Positions 21,433 to 33,300 of a stretch of DNA of 64,000 bases are shown here, piece after piece. The stretch covers positions 1,984,001 to 2,048,000 of the forward strand of contig JAPEIS010000015.1 in assembly GCA_029531795.1 (NCBI GenBank). Direction: 5' to 3'. How positions within the stretch are numbered: position 1 is the stretch's first letter; the number at the start of each line of letters is the position of its first letter. Position numbers and translations under genes: made by a program. The notes under the pieces are model-generated. The model saw only the letters and a program-made list of their open reading frames with translations. It was not told where the DNA came from and did not search any database. Source of the DNA: Sclerotinia nivalis. Taxonomy: Eukaryota > Ascomycota > Leotiomycetes > Helotiales > Sclerotiniaceae.

Positions 21433-21947
21433 AGGAAGGTGGATTTGTACATATCAATTTGAGCAAGTTTCGAGGGACATTCATTGTGATGCACTATATG
21501 ATATTAATCTTTCATCAACTACGGCCCTTTTTTCCCTTAGAGTTACGTTCATGTCAAATAGTGCTTTCCTTAAATACATCTGAGGATAACGTAGTAAGAA
21601 AGACCCCGCGGATAGGACCATAGTTGTTAGACCTTGATGGATGAGAGTTTTGCCATATCTACACAAGGGGTACCTCCGCCAGGTCGTTCCTTCCCAACTC
21701 GACGCCTCGTTCTTGCCCTCATCTGTCTTCTAGGCAAATTGTTACCTGGGTATAGCTTGCATATTTTTGCGTATCCTCTGATCTACGATCTTATCTCTTC
21801 TGCCTTAACTTTTGTTCAAGATTTGCTTCAGCACTTGCTTGTGCTTTTGCCACAACTTATCAACTCATAATTCCTAATTCTTAATAATTGCAAGTCTGTA
21901 GAAATGCGTTATCAGAACTGGGACGTTCTTATGTTCCCAAACGAACT
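21433..21947. other. intergenic, pyrimidine-rich, with an out-of-frame upstream ATG
   Basis: 515 bp between NDUFB8 and the next gene. The final 150 bp are pyrimidine-rich, like a fungal core promoter. An ATG at 21904 opens a 98-codon frame overlapping the downstream gene out of frame, so transcription may start after it or a 5' exon may be missing from my model. Confidence 0.4.
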
Positions 21948-23703
21948 ATGCAAAATTCCATTACAAGAGTTCAAAACTTCCTGTCAAGTTGTTCAAGATC
22001 CCGGTATGTGCTTGCACTCAATTTGGAGTCGAATGCCTTTAGAGCTGATACAATCACAGAAGTTCATCACTCGCAGAGCACTGCTCTACTACTTCCCACA
22101 GTCACTTGTTTCGTTCCAAGCTTACCTGCTGGAGAACCTTTCAGAATTTCTATCCATTCTTGGCAAAATCCCGAAGCCAGCCGTTATATACATCAGATAA
22201 GTAGCAGACATGCCGAGCATGTTCTGTTTGAAGCCCGTGTATTTGTCGATGGACGAATTGCTGGGTAAGTCCCAGCCATTTGTTGCGGAAAGTAGCGGTA
22301 CTAACAGGTCAATAGTACTAAACTTTTTCATCGAAATGGCCCATGGCCAACAGTTCTCGAAACTAGCGTCGGTAAATATAGAACCTCCCTTTTGGCCTCC
22401 ACCAGACACGAACATGACTATATATTGGAATGACTGAGGGTCAATATGATCTAACAATTCACAGAACTCGACAAACAGGGAGATTACAAAAAACTCGAGT
22501 TTCCCACTTTTCATCGAGAACTTCTCTCACAAAGTTATTGGAACCCCGGAGACGACCTTGGGCGTGTAAAGGTAGTAGTATCTGAAGGTGTTCCAAGAGA
22601 TAATCTTTCTATGCCATTTGAACGTATCAAGAACCTAGTGGCTTTCTCGTTTCAGCATGCTCCATTAGGTATATCTATTCACTAGCATGTCTATCATGAC
22701 AGGTTTATCGAACTAACAACTCTTAGATGTTCTCGAAGCCTCTTCTATTGCATGGCCAAATGCGACTATGTGGCGCCAGGTCTCTCTTGTCGCACCTTTC
22801 TATAATCAACACTCTTCGCCAAAACGGGTAGAAGAAGATCGTGAGGCTCATGCCCACTCTCCACGAAAGCCCCCAGCCGTTGAGTTCATGTCCTCACAGA
22901 CGAATTCTATGCCGCCACCACCACCACCATTCTCAAAACCTCCGAACTTTGACCCATTCACATCGGAACCGACACGTCCCTCCTTCTCAGGCTGGCGTCG
23001 TCAAGGAACCTCGACCGATACTTCTATGCCAGATCTCCCAAGTAATTCTAGTGAACAGGCAGGAAGTACCCGAAACGTATCGGATCCTATGATAATTGAG
23101 AAAGCATTTCGAAATAATGATATGCAGAGTACGGGCGCGTACGAATCTCTATGTGAAGCATTGTTACCACCTGTGCCTGATAATACGCCGCAGAATGGAT
23201 CTGAAGTTACATTGGCGAACACAATTGCACTTCGGCAGCCATCTATGCAAAGAGGGCCTAGCAGACCCTGCCTCGACCGCGTAGAAACACCACGTGCACT
23301 TGGTGCACCGGATACACCTGAAGGACTTGTATCTCAAATTGAAGAAGCTCGTTTCCTTTATTCCAGAAGACTAAGCTCTTCTTCACTAAGTTGCGCCAAG
23401 AGCAATAAAGAAAATGGTAGTCGAAGTCCAGGAGGTCAATCAGAAATTCTTGGCCCTAACAATCAACGAAATGCAAGTGGTAGTTCTACTCGAAGATCAT
23501 CACATCTTTTCACATCGACTAATGTAATGGGTACCAAGAGACAAAGGAACGTTACTCCTGCATCCTCGAAAGCTATTGATGATGAGGATGAACCTAGATC
23601 TTCTCCTTCATTGAGAAAGGCTTCGAGACAATTGAATGCCAGCGGGCATAGTAGGGGAAAGGATTCGGAAAGGAAAGTTTTGAGTGCAGTTGATAATGTT
23701 TAG
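21948..23703 (+). CDS. fungal protein of unknown function, four exons, disordered C-terminal half
   Basis: Exons 21948-22264, 22316-22371, 22465-22668 and 22727-23703; 517 residues. Introns carry clear GTAAGT/GTAAAT/GTATAT donors and CTAAC branch points. The N-terminal ~200 residues look folded: NFLSSCSRSRYVLALNLESN, PAGEPFRISIHSWQNPEASR, HVLFEARVFVDGRIAGTKLF, then GPWPTVLETSVELDKQGDYK and FERIKNLVAFSFQHAPLDVL, suggesting a beta-rich domain. The second half is Ser/Pro/Asn-rich, with a polyproline run (PPPPPPFSKPP) and basic segments such as GTKRQRN and SLRKASRQ. No signal peptide or membrane segment. I do not recognise a named family. The start is the first ATG in the good frame; an upstream exon cannot be excluded. 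Downstream neighbour SCOC is on the other strand. Confidence 0.75.
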
Positions 23704-24283
23704 GGGAGAAATTAACAATGAGGATATGAGACAGAGGTTGTAGTTCGAACTTTGAGCGTTTATCATTTCTGATGAAGGCCGGCGTTAGAGACTTGAGAGG
23801 TAGACCAAGAATTACTTATTGTTCATTTGTTTTGTTTTCGTTTTCGTCAGGCATGGTATAGGGATTCGATGTTATTAGGTCTTTAATCATAGAGTTATTG
23901 CTATCGTTGTTATTATTCTCATTATTACCCTTACTGTTGTTGCGTGTCAGGGAGAACTTGGAATTGTGTTATTCGGTTAGTTTGTTTAGTTGAGGAAAGG
24001 AGAAGATTGTAGTATACCCATGGATTAAAGAAGAAGTTGTTTAATAATTTTGTATATCTTCTGGTGATATGATATGAGATTGTTGTTTGTAGGTGTAGAA
24101 ATGAATGTTAGGGTGAGTTTTTGTGTCGAATGAAATACTAGGTAAGTGATGAGGATAAATAAGTATACCGATGGTTACTCCAGTGGGATAATGAAGGGGC
24201 TGAAACGAGGAGGAGTATGGAGATTATATAGAAGGAATACTGTTTCGGTGAATGTGTCTGTCTTGTCTAGCCTTATTTTAAAT

Positions 24284-24346
24284 TTGTTTCACTTGTTTCA
24301 CTTGTTTCACTTGTTTCACTTGTTTCACTTGTTTCACTTGTTTCAC
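24284..24346. repeat. 9-bp tandem repeat TTGTTTCAC x7
   Basis: Seven exact head-to-tail copies. It lies inside an ORF (24146-24361) that merely reads the repeat as HLF units, so it is not evidence for a protein. Confidence 0.95.
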
Positions 24347-24634
24347 TTGTTACTATTGTGATGAGGATGAGGATGAGGATTATTTTTGTATGGAAGTAGA
24401 AGAGTAGAAGAGTGGGAGAGTGGGAGAATAAAGATTTTTAAAGAATGGATAGTAAGGGATTTAAGAATGGACAGTAAGGGATTAGGGATTAGAGATGAAG
24501 AAAGAGGATGTTGAGGAGCGATGAGCGATGTTGGTATATCATCTATATCATCTATATTGATTTGATCATTGGTAAGAATTTCGATACTTAGTTATCTACT
24601 ACTTGGGTATCTATTAGTAGTAGTAGGTGGTTGA

Positions 24635-24719
24635 TTGTATTGTATTGTATTGTATTGTATTGTATTGTATTGTATTGTATTGTATTGTATTGTGCTGTAC
24701 CGTGCTGTACCGTGCTGTA
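24635..24719. repeat. TTGTA pentanucleotide array followed by TGCTGTACCG units
   Basis: About eleven exact TTGTA copies (24635-24689) run directly into about three copies of a 10-bp unit GTGCTGTACC (to about 24719). The second unit looks like a mutated and re-amplified pair of the first. Confidence 0.9.
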
Positions 24720-25433
24720 TGTGTATATGTATGTGTACTGATCCATTACCATTTCCATTTCCATTTCAGCATTGATAGATAATAAATAAAAGGTATTCGA
24801 TCGTTTCGTATATTGTATCCAAGTACTACGTATGTTATAATCTTACAATGACATAGTGACGTTCCAATATCATACATCATATATCATACACTGTAGTCCA
24901 CTTCACCTCACTCAAGTAACCAACTTCTCATAAACAATGTAGTACAGTCACCTACACATCTCATCCCAAACTCAAACTCACACGCCCTTATCCTGTTGCA
25001 TTAAACCATAAATTTGTATTGTTGTGTTGTATTGTACCGCATCTATAATACACACTTTCTCTTCCCCTTCTCTTCTTCCTTCTCCAGCAACCCCCCATCT
25101 CAAAATCATTCCCAAACCCCATCCATACCATTTACTCCTCGAAACATATTTGCTCCCCTTCCCCCTCAAGCTGCATATAAACAACAGTATGAATGTTTTG
25201 ATATCAGCTTCGCCTTCTTCCATCTTCTCACTCCCGATTTCAATCATTCCATCCCATCCATTCCAGTCTAATATTTACTCCAAGGGTATGGTATAAGATC
25301 GTCTTATATGGCGAATTTGCCCACAGGACCATAGATAAAGCATCGATGACTTTGCTTTCCCGTAAAAAGATATGTACGATTTGTGTGTGTGTTTTTCGAA
25401 GTGTGAATACCAAGTGTTGAGCGAAAGAATTTG

Positions 25434-25460
25434 AAAAAAAAAAAAAAAAAAAAAAAAAAA
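25434..25460. repeat. 27-bp poly-A tract
   Basis: An uninterrupted run of A spanning the line break at 25440/25441. It lies downstream of a CAAGTGTTGAGCG stretch with no retroelement coding sequence near, so it is a simple repeat on present evidence. Confidence 0.9.
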
Positions 25461-26174
25461 GAAAATAAACGCCTGTCGCTGATGATGATAAATGATAAAA
25501 AGTAATGCCAGAGCCAGTTCCAAATGCAATGCCATCAGAGAAGCCAAAAAGAAAAAGCTCGAATGCCAAGCCATGCCAATAATGCCATGATATAGCCTAC
25601 CCCCCCTTTACCAAAACGAAAGCAAGTGCCCAAACCGAGTAATCAAAAATGGAGGTTCCGGAATAAAGCTCCAGGATGTTCGATGAATTAAATTGAACCA
25701 GAAAACCCAAACCGAAAAAAGAACGCCATTGTAATGCCTGCTCATCTTCGTCCCCTTCTGAGTCGCTTGGTCGTCGTTGTGTTGTTGCAAGATGTCGATG
25801 CTGATAATACAGCCAGCTGTGTTATTTTGTATGTGAGAACTGTAAGTTTGTGTGGAGACCAGGAAAGGAGTGGAGAATGTCGTAAAGTAGTGAGGCAGTG
25901 GTGATGTTCCTTATGATCTCTTTGCAAGCTCTTTGCAATGATCATTAATGGGAAAAATCATGAGTCGTTAATGAAAGCGGTATGTGTGTGATCGTATGTA
26001 TGTGAGGGGTATCAATATTTGGTTCACCTTTTTCCTGGTCCCGCGCATCACATGTTATGCCTCTCGGTCTTCTATGGTATGCTTATTCTTTTTTCGACCT
26101 GACCAAACCTGATGCCGTGGGGCTTTCCTTTTACAGCATACCTCCTCTATTTCCTTGGTCTCCACGGCTAATGG

Positions 26175-26795
26175 CTATTTCTTTCTGCCTCCAGCACCAG
26201 TTGATGTAATCTTCGACGTGGACATTAAGTCTCCGATGTACTTCTGTAAGAATTTATTGTTGTTATCGAGTTTATCGTGTTCTTCCTTGACAGCTTCGAT
26301 TCGGTTGAATATTTCGAGGAGAGATTGTTGAAGAAGTTTGGCATGTCTTTAAAAAGGAGGTGGGTTAGTATTGTGATGTGTCATATAGTTTACATGTTTT
26401 CATAAGTAGAAAGGGAGGATAACATACTCGTTGAGTTGCGCTCTGGCATCTTGACTCATCTTTTCCAAATCTTCACTGTTCCTCCTTGGACTCATGGCTC
26501 TGGCATCATCCTCATCAAAGACCTCATCCCCTTCTTTTAGTTCCACGCGCGGGTGTTCACGCGGTACTATTATAGTGCCGCTAGACTTTCTAGTGCCAAG
26601 CTTCGGTCTCTTAATTGATGGCGTACGACTAGCAGATGTATTTGCTGGTGTGCTTCCTCCATTTGCATCTGAAGAAGATGTACTTGATGAATCGTTTGTC
26701 AATGGAGAATCAGCCAGTGATGGATTGGCGGTAACGGGTTCCAAGGAAGAAGTTGGTGGTATGGCGGGAACCGTCGCTTCAGTTGGTGATGCCAT
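26175..26795 (-). CDS. short coiled-coil protein of the SCOC family
   Basis: Two exons: 26428-26795 and 26175-26346, 81-bp intron (GTATGT donor, AAAG acceptor); 179 residues. The N-terminal 110 residues are Ser/Thr/Pro-rich and disordered, with a basic patch (SIKRPKLGTRKSSG) and EHPRVELKEGDEVFDEDDAR. The C-terminal 55 residues form a heptad helix: LLQQSLLEIFNRIEAVKEEH then DKLDNNNKFLQKYIGDLMST, closely like the SCOC coiled coil of animals (VKEEN...LENQVL.QYI.NLM.). SCOC proteins are small Golgi/autophagy-associated coiled-coil adaptors in animals; the fungal role is inferred. Joining the exons is needed to see the whole coil, because the unspliced frame stops after YVILPFYL. Confidence 0.8.
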
Positions 26796-27161
26796 AATGA
26801 TAGGAGTTGTGAGACGTGAGCTTTGATGCTCCGCAGGCTGAGAATACAGCTTTAATAGAATATAAACTTTCTTGGAACAAGTTCTTTATAAACCAAGGTA
26901 GATAGATATCTTTTGCTGGCAGGTATGATGTGGTATTGTGAGGTTATGGTGTTGTATAAGGTAAGGTAAGGTAAGGTGTGTGGTAAGGTGGTTGTGGTAT
27001 GGTGTTGCAAAGAAAGTGTGGTAGTTTGGTGGTTTGAGAGTGAATGGTCGTGACTGGATTCGAAGAAATGGTGGTAGTACAAAAATAATAATGGGGTATG
27101 GGTATCTTTTGCTTGAAGAAAAGTCGAATGGAATTGAAACTTTTTGGACGTTTTGTGTGTG

Positions 27162-27372
27162 TTTTTTTTTTTTGCTTCTTCTGCCTCTTCTACTTCTTCT
27201 CTTCTTCTTCTTCTTCTTTTTCTTAGGATGGAAGCTCAGAAGAGCTACGAGCAAAAATAATTTGCATCGAATCTCTCTTCTTCTTTTCTCCTTCTTGAGC
27301 TTTGTAAATGATTTCTCTTCTCTCTCTCTGTCTCTCTCGCGCTCTCTCTCTCTTTTTCACTCTCTCTCTCTT
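27162..27372. repeat. poly-T, CTT and CT pyrimidine tracts
   Basis: T-run at about 27162-27173, CTT-rich run to 27225 and CT-rich run at 27313-27372. All lie about 370-580 bp upstream of the SCOC start, where on the minus strand they appear as purine tracts (AG/GAA). Confidence 0.85.
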
Positions 27373-27947
27373 AGTTTTTTTTCTTTTCGGGAAGAGAGAT
27401 TTTTTGGTGGAAAACAGTGGGAAAAGGTGTGTGTGGTAGGTTGTGGTTGGGAAGGTTCGAGTATATTGGAGTTACTTTTAGTGTTGTACCGTACCCATTC
27501 AAAAAAATAATTATCCGCCGTGACACCCAAAAGATTTGCCAGCCCAAGTATGGTAAAAGAGACTATCCTTTCTTTCCCTTTCCCGAAATCACTAACCTGG
27601 TTCGGGGAAATAATTAAAAATGAAATTGTGGAAACTAATACTAAAGAGGTTCTAACTTTGAGAGGGGGTTGTATCAATTCGGAAATGACTAAATGGGATT
27701 TATATTATTCAAAATATGGTTGCATGATATTGTCTAGGTATTTGTGCGAAAGGGGGGTACAGTAGAACAATGGGTGGATGATGAAATATTGACGGTGTGT
27801 ATAGAATGATGTATTCTTTGTTTTACAAAGTTGCATATTGATATTAGAGATTGTATATATATAATGAATGAATGAAATGATTTGATTCAGTAGATGAAGA
27901 AAATTCAATAGTGTATTTTATTTTTTTATTTTGTATAGCGTTAATTC

Positions 27948-27976
27948 GAGTGAGATATATATTATATATCACTCTC
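27948..27976. repeat. TA-rich hairpin
   Basis: GATATATA (27954-27961) and TATATATC (27963-27970) form perfect arms around one base, and the flanks GAGTGA and ACTCTC can extend pairing with a small bulge. No gene ends nearby, so it is not assigned as a terminator. Confidence 0.5.
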
Positions 27977-30900
27977 AAAACTCTTATTGTTCAAATATAT
28001 CTCTATACTTTCTATATCGGGGAAATAATCGTAGAATATATATATGATGATCCTTAATGATTAGTGTTTCGAATTATCAATTAGATTCCTACTTTCAGTT
28101 CTCTCTGATGAATATCAAATATCTAGGAAAAGTCTTGTTATGTATATACTGTGTAGTATAGTTGCGTACGCACTCATTCATTCAAGTTACAAAAAGAAGC
28201 AGTTCAAAAAAACAAACCGAGGGGCGACGGGCATCCCTCTCTACTTGCAGCTTTTTGCCATGCCCCGGTGTATCTTCCCCTAGCTTGGCTACAGTGGACC
28301 CTGATAAAGCCGTCAGGCACTAGGATACGTCGCTGCAGATCTCCTTGACACCTGTGAATCCGTGACGCTATACTTCTCTGGTAAATTCCGAAAGTGCCAA
28401 TTATGCCACATAATTATGCTTGATCCACCCCTGACCGAGAATGATCCCGGACCTCTCAAACACAACGGTCAGAAACCTTCCCTTTTGAAAGAGGAAGAGG
28501 AAGAGAGAGAGAGCGAGAGCGAGCATAGAGAAGTGAGAGGGTGAGTCAAGAGGGGAAAGAAAAGTGGTTGAAATTTGAATCCGTTGTAATGTGATTCAAA
28601 AAAATCCCTATCTACCGTTTTAATCAAAAAATTGAGTGGAGGACAACGGATTTAGTACAATGACACTACCATATTTCCATTATAATTTGAGACTGCAGCA
28701 ATGAGGATGAAGTATTGGAGGAAAACATCAAATGTTGTTCAGGGGTGCGTGTTACCCTCAGAACATTCTCCGAGAATGGATTAATGATCATACTCGAAAT
28801 ATATTATTATGGTAGCCATTATCTGTGCCTCCACCTAAGGATGCAAAAGTAAAGAAGGAAATGCAATGGAAGGATCGTTTTAAACGTACCTAGGTAAATG
28901 TAACGTGCCGTGACGCCGTCCGCTTCCTGTATGCAAGAGTTAAAAAGCTTCCCTCGATTGTGATATCCAGATAGTCGGGTTAAAAGACTCATGGATTCAT
29001 GGATTCATGGATGAAGGGGGTTAAAAAAAAATCGTTTTTGTTAAAGGAAATTTGGGTGTTTTCCTAAAAGAGTTGAGTGGGGGTCAAGTTAAATTGGGTA
29101 TCCTTTCATGGATTTGATTTTATTGTGGGTGTCTCTTTTTCCTTTCCAGTGGGCTTTGAACACACGCAGGTCAAAATTACTCGGTACTCGATTTCAATTT
29201 GTTCGCTCATCTCGGTGAGTTTGATGTTTTAGTCAAAGACTCAAGATTTGAGTGTTCACGCGTGGTCACTGTGTGTCACTTATTTTGCTAACTGCACTGC
29301 ACTGCACTGCTGGAAAGTGGAAGTGGAGTTCAAATTTTCAAGTTATTATATTGGATGTTATTGGTACATGATCGTGAAACTAGGAAATGCATCCCGAAAT
29401 ATTATGGACACCCACCATGTCACCAGCATTATGATGAATCAATGATACCTACGAAGGACACGAAGATATGGAGAATCCGGATACAATAGGACGCCTGCGA
29501 GACCCAATGCAAACTTGCAAAGTACCAAACGATCAGAATCTTCTTAAGGAAATTATAAGAATTATGGAATTATGGAGAGTCTGACAACGTTGATATGCAC
29601 TTTTAGTTCCAGTTAGTGTTGATGTTGACTCTGTAGATGATAATCATGATATGTACTAAGGTAGGGACGATAGGGACGGTAGGGTCCTCACTTCCGCCTT
29701 TAAAAAAAGAGAGAAGAAATGGAGACTGTACCGTAGTTCTTCTTGAATGTTCGTATTATTGTTTTGAGTTGTTTTAGTTACTGAGTAGTCACAAATATTT
29801 TATGAATCTAGTAATTGTGTGAAAGATCTATAAGCTGCTTTCCCCCAGTGGCCCCCCTCCACCAACCGAGCTTGACAACCAGAAACAGTTCTTGCAGGGT
29901 CAACAACCAACACCTTCATCTCGCAAAGAAGAAGATTTGAAGTGAAGATTAATTTCCTCTTTGTGAATCTACTCCGTACCAATACAAAGATCACACCATA
30001 ATCCTACTCGGTTTGTAAGACGATCTCATTCATGTTGTTGAGGTTATTTTAAACAAATCAAGTCTAATCGTCATTTCATACTTAAACTGCTGTCCGTCAT
30101 ACAATATCCCTAGTCATTTCCAGCAAGCTTTCTTGGATCCTTGAACCTTCTCTTCCTGTTTTGATTTCTCCTCTCTTTTTTCTATGGACTTCTTTCTATA
30201 CAATAGGAGTACCCCTGAACCAAAGATCTCAACCCTCAAAGCTTTTTCCGAAAAGGGTTCAAACTTTTCAATACAAATAATAACGATACACTTTTTTCAA
30301 CGGTAGGTTAAAAAAAAATAGAAACACCGAACTCAAAAAAGAGAGGACCCACGTCTTTCATGATGTAATAACGCACGGGATCAATCAAAGCCACTCAACT
30401 CATTCTCCATTCTCACAAGCATCAAGCATCAAGCCATCGAGCCATCGAGCACAAAAATCACCAAGTTAATACCTTCAAGCATTATTTATTTCTACTTCGT
30501 GTATCTTTCGTCACTATCCTTAAATCAGTTAAGGAGCATCCTGGCCTTAAAAAGATCAACTATCATCTTTACCCCTTGTAGTAATTGAGGAGGTATACAA
30601 ATAAGGCAGATGGAACCGTCAATCTCTTTGAAGCGCCGGGATTTCACTTACCACGGGTCCAGCAACATGACTGGTGATTAAAGAATTCAGTGCCGTACGT
30701 ACCGATATAAGAATCGCTACGTGTCCCTTCGAAACACTACGGAGTAAGTACTTACAGCTCACAAGTATCGTGAGATTTTCCCCGCTCATCAACATTTCCA
30801 TTTACGGCATCTTAAGACGTTTGGAATCAGATCAACATTATAAAGGGTACATGTTATGAAACTGGTATCGATGCCGAGCGTTTACGACCTCTCGGAAGTG

Positions 30901-33251
30901 CTCCATATCCTTTCATTCAAGTTTTTACATCAAATCCTCATCAGATCGACTCTTCAAAGCGTTCGAAGTTGGGACTTGAAGAGAGGTACATTCAGTCTAT
31001 CCATACACTTTGTACAACTTTCAAGTATCCAAAACATCAAAAGGATTTCCAAAATGAAAGAATATGACAATTTGATTCGGGTTTTTCGCTGTCAGTTGCC
31101 AACCCCTCCTTCTTAAACCTAGTCTTTTCAAACCTCGGAACATTCATTATCCAAGCTCAGATGCTCATCAAACAAAACTCTGCATACCTAGGATGTTCCG
31201 TTTTTTTCTCTCACGATGCGGATCCCCTAGTTATACTTCCGTGTAAAACTCTTCTCTACGAGTAACACAAGACTAAATGCAGAGGACCCTGAAAACAATC
31301 CTTGATTGATCCATCCCTTATAAAACAATATAGAGTAGTGATAAACCTTATACCATCAATCCCATCCCGTTAATAAATAATATGATTGCATGATGATAGC
31401 AGTGGTTCAGCGATGATGGTGATGATGAGTGATTAGTCAATCTTCTTTGGAAGTTCTTTTTCTCTTCCTTGGCCTACGGCATGGAAAATTTCAATACAAG
31501 GTCAGGGTTACAGAATACAGAATACCTATCAAAACCCAAGGTGCTCTTTATAATAATAAACCTTTGACTTCACGAATGGGGATCACGGATTCACAGTCTG
31601 GGTATTGCCTCCGTCTTGCCACAATATCGGTGTCGCGTCTTCCCTCGTGGTTTCAAAGCCTAAATTCCTTTCGTATCGCCAGGGACCAGCACCGCCTCGT
31701 GATACATCATTTTTCGAACACCCAGAGATTCAGCCGCATCAATTGAATTGGAAACCCCTCAGCGAAATCGCCTCTTTTCAGTATCACAAGCCAGAATATT
31801 CAAACCCCTATCATCGCTACCAATGACGGAGTCAAAAAAACCATAAATATCGGATATTATTCGGAATGGTCCGTCGATCTATCGGTCATGATCGGTCATA
31901 TGTACTTGTACACCCCAATATTTGGCCCAAGCTTTCATTCACGATATTCCTTCTTTCCTTCCCTTCCTTTCTCCCACTAAAACACGGAGAGGGCAACTGA
32001 TTCTACTGAAACCTGAAAGATATTAAAAAGGCACAAACCATAAATCATAACCCCATCAAAATGAGCACGGGATGGAATGGATATGGATCAACAAGACTTA
32101 GGAGAGAAATCACATGTACTCAACGTAGCGGTGAGATAGGTGTGTGAGAGCGAGGTAGGTAGGTAGGTAGGAAAATCATTTGCTAAGATAACCTTACTGG
32201 TATCAGCATACACATTTTGTTGTGTTGTAAGGTGTAAGGTGTAACGGTAAGATAAAACTCAGCTTCTCACTACTCATATGTTTATCTGTGCTGTGCTGTG
32301 CTGTGCGTGCTGTATTGTATGTATGTAGATGGATGTGCAAAGCGGCACTTTACCTTATCACTTTGGATTGATTGTCTTTCGCTTCCTCTTGTTTCGTGGT
32401 GGGAATGCGGGATATCATTTGCGCCCGTACATCGGATTTGATGCACTTTATTCCCCGGACACACACCGACGAGACGACATGACATGACATGGTTGGAGGT
32501 CATGGGTTAAGAGTCAGGACTCAATTGAGAAAGGTATTTCGGTTTTGTTTGTTGATGATTTGTTATCAATCGGTGTTATTGGTGAGGGTCGTCTATCTAT
32601 TCCATCTTTTCATCCATTGGTTTGTACTTACTTTTTACTTTTGTGACTCTTGAGTGAGTTAATAAGATTTTGGTGATTACCATCTGATCTCATCTGATCT
32701 GATCTGACTGCATTATTTTCATTACCGTACCTATTATATTCTCCTACCTATCGAATGCAATCATGGCTTTTCAGTGACACCTCAGTACAAGTGTGCTCAC
32801 CAACTCTAAAATGTATAAGCGGATTGGCAAATGGCGGATGGCGGATGGCGAATTGTGAATGTGGATATATTCCGTAGATGAAGGGGCTGAGTAAGAAGTT
32901 TTCTTCCTGTTTCTGTTCACACGACCTCTGTTTTTCATTCCAAGGTTTGAGGCTGAGAATATTTGATTTGTATGTACTCAGTTAACTAGACAGCTAGCTA
33001 GCTTTTACGATGTACAAAAAAGGAGGATTTTGATCTGATGGCACCTGGGCAAGAAATTATATTATATTATTACAGTGCTTGGTTTATTTTATTTGTATCT
33101 GTTTGTACGCCAGCCATGTGAATGAATAAATTTGAGGAAGAACAGCAGCGGAACTGTAATCAGAACGATAATGACAATGACAATTCCAATTCCACAACTC
33201 ATCTATCTAAATACACAGACAATACGCATAAATCTTACCTAGGTAATACAA

Positions 33252-33300
33252 TATCAACATCAACATCAACATCAGCATCAGCATCAGCATCAACATCACA
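33252..33300. repeat. ATCAAC/ATCAGC hexanucleotide array
   Basis: A short imperfect array of CATCAA and CATCAG units, reading Ser-Thr/Ser-Ala in one frame. It is part of the low-complexity tract. Confidence 0.8.

Larger units (their letters stand above)
23704..26174. other. 2.5-kb repeat-rich intergenic, no supported gene
   Basis: Beyond the 3' UTR of the upstream gene this stretch holds a 9-bp tandem repeat, a TTGTA pentanucleotide array, GCTGTACCGT units and a long A-tract (listed separately). ORFs at 24978-25945 are low-complexity and contain the A-tract, so none is called. The last few hundred bases are SCOC 3' flank. Confidence 0.55.

Noticed and set aside
24146..24361. 71-codon ORF ending in HLF repeats
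   Set aside because: It only translates the TTGTTTCAC array.
27034..27510. 158-codon ORF with poly-Leu/Phe/Ser
   Set aside because: It runs through poly-T, CTT and CT tracts; composition is wholly low-complexity.
30619..30859. Minus-strand ORF reading LITSHVAGPVVSEIPALQRD
   Set aside because: It looks protein-like in part but is isolated, with no continuing exon on either side.
29040..31130. Possible old transposon in the gene desert
   Set aside because: No paired terminal repeats, target-site duplications or transposase/reverse-transcriptase motifs were seen.
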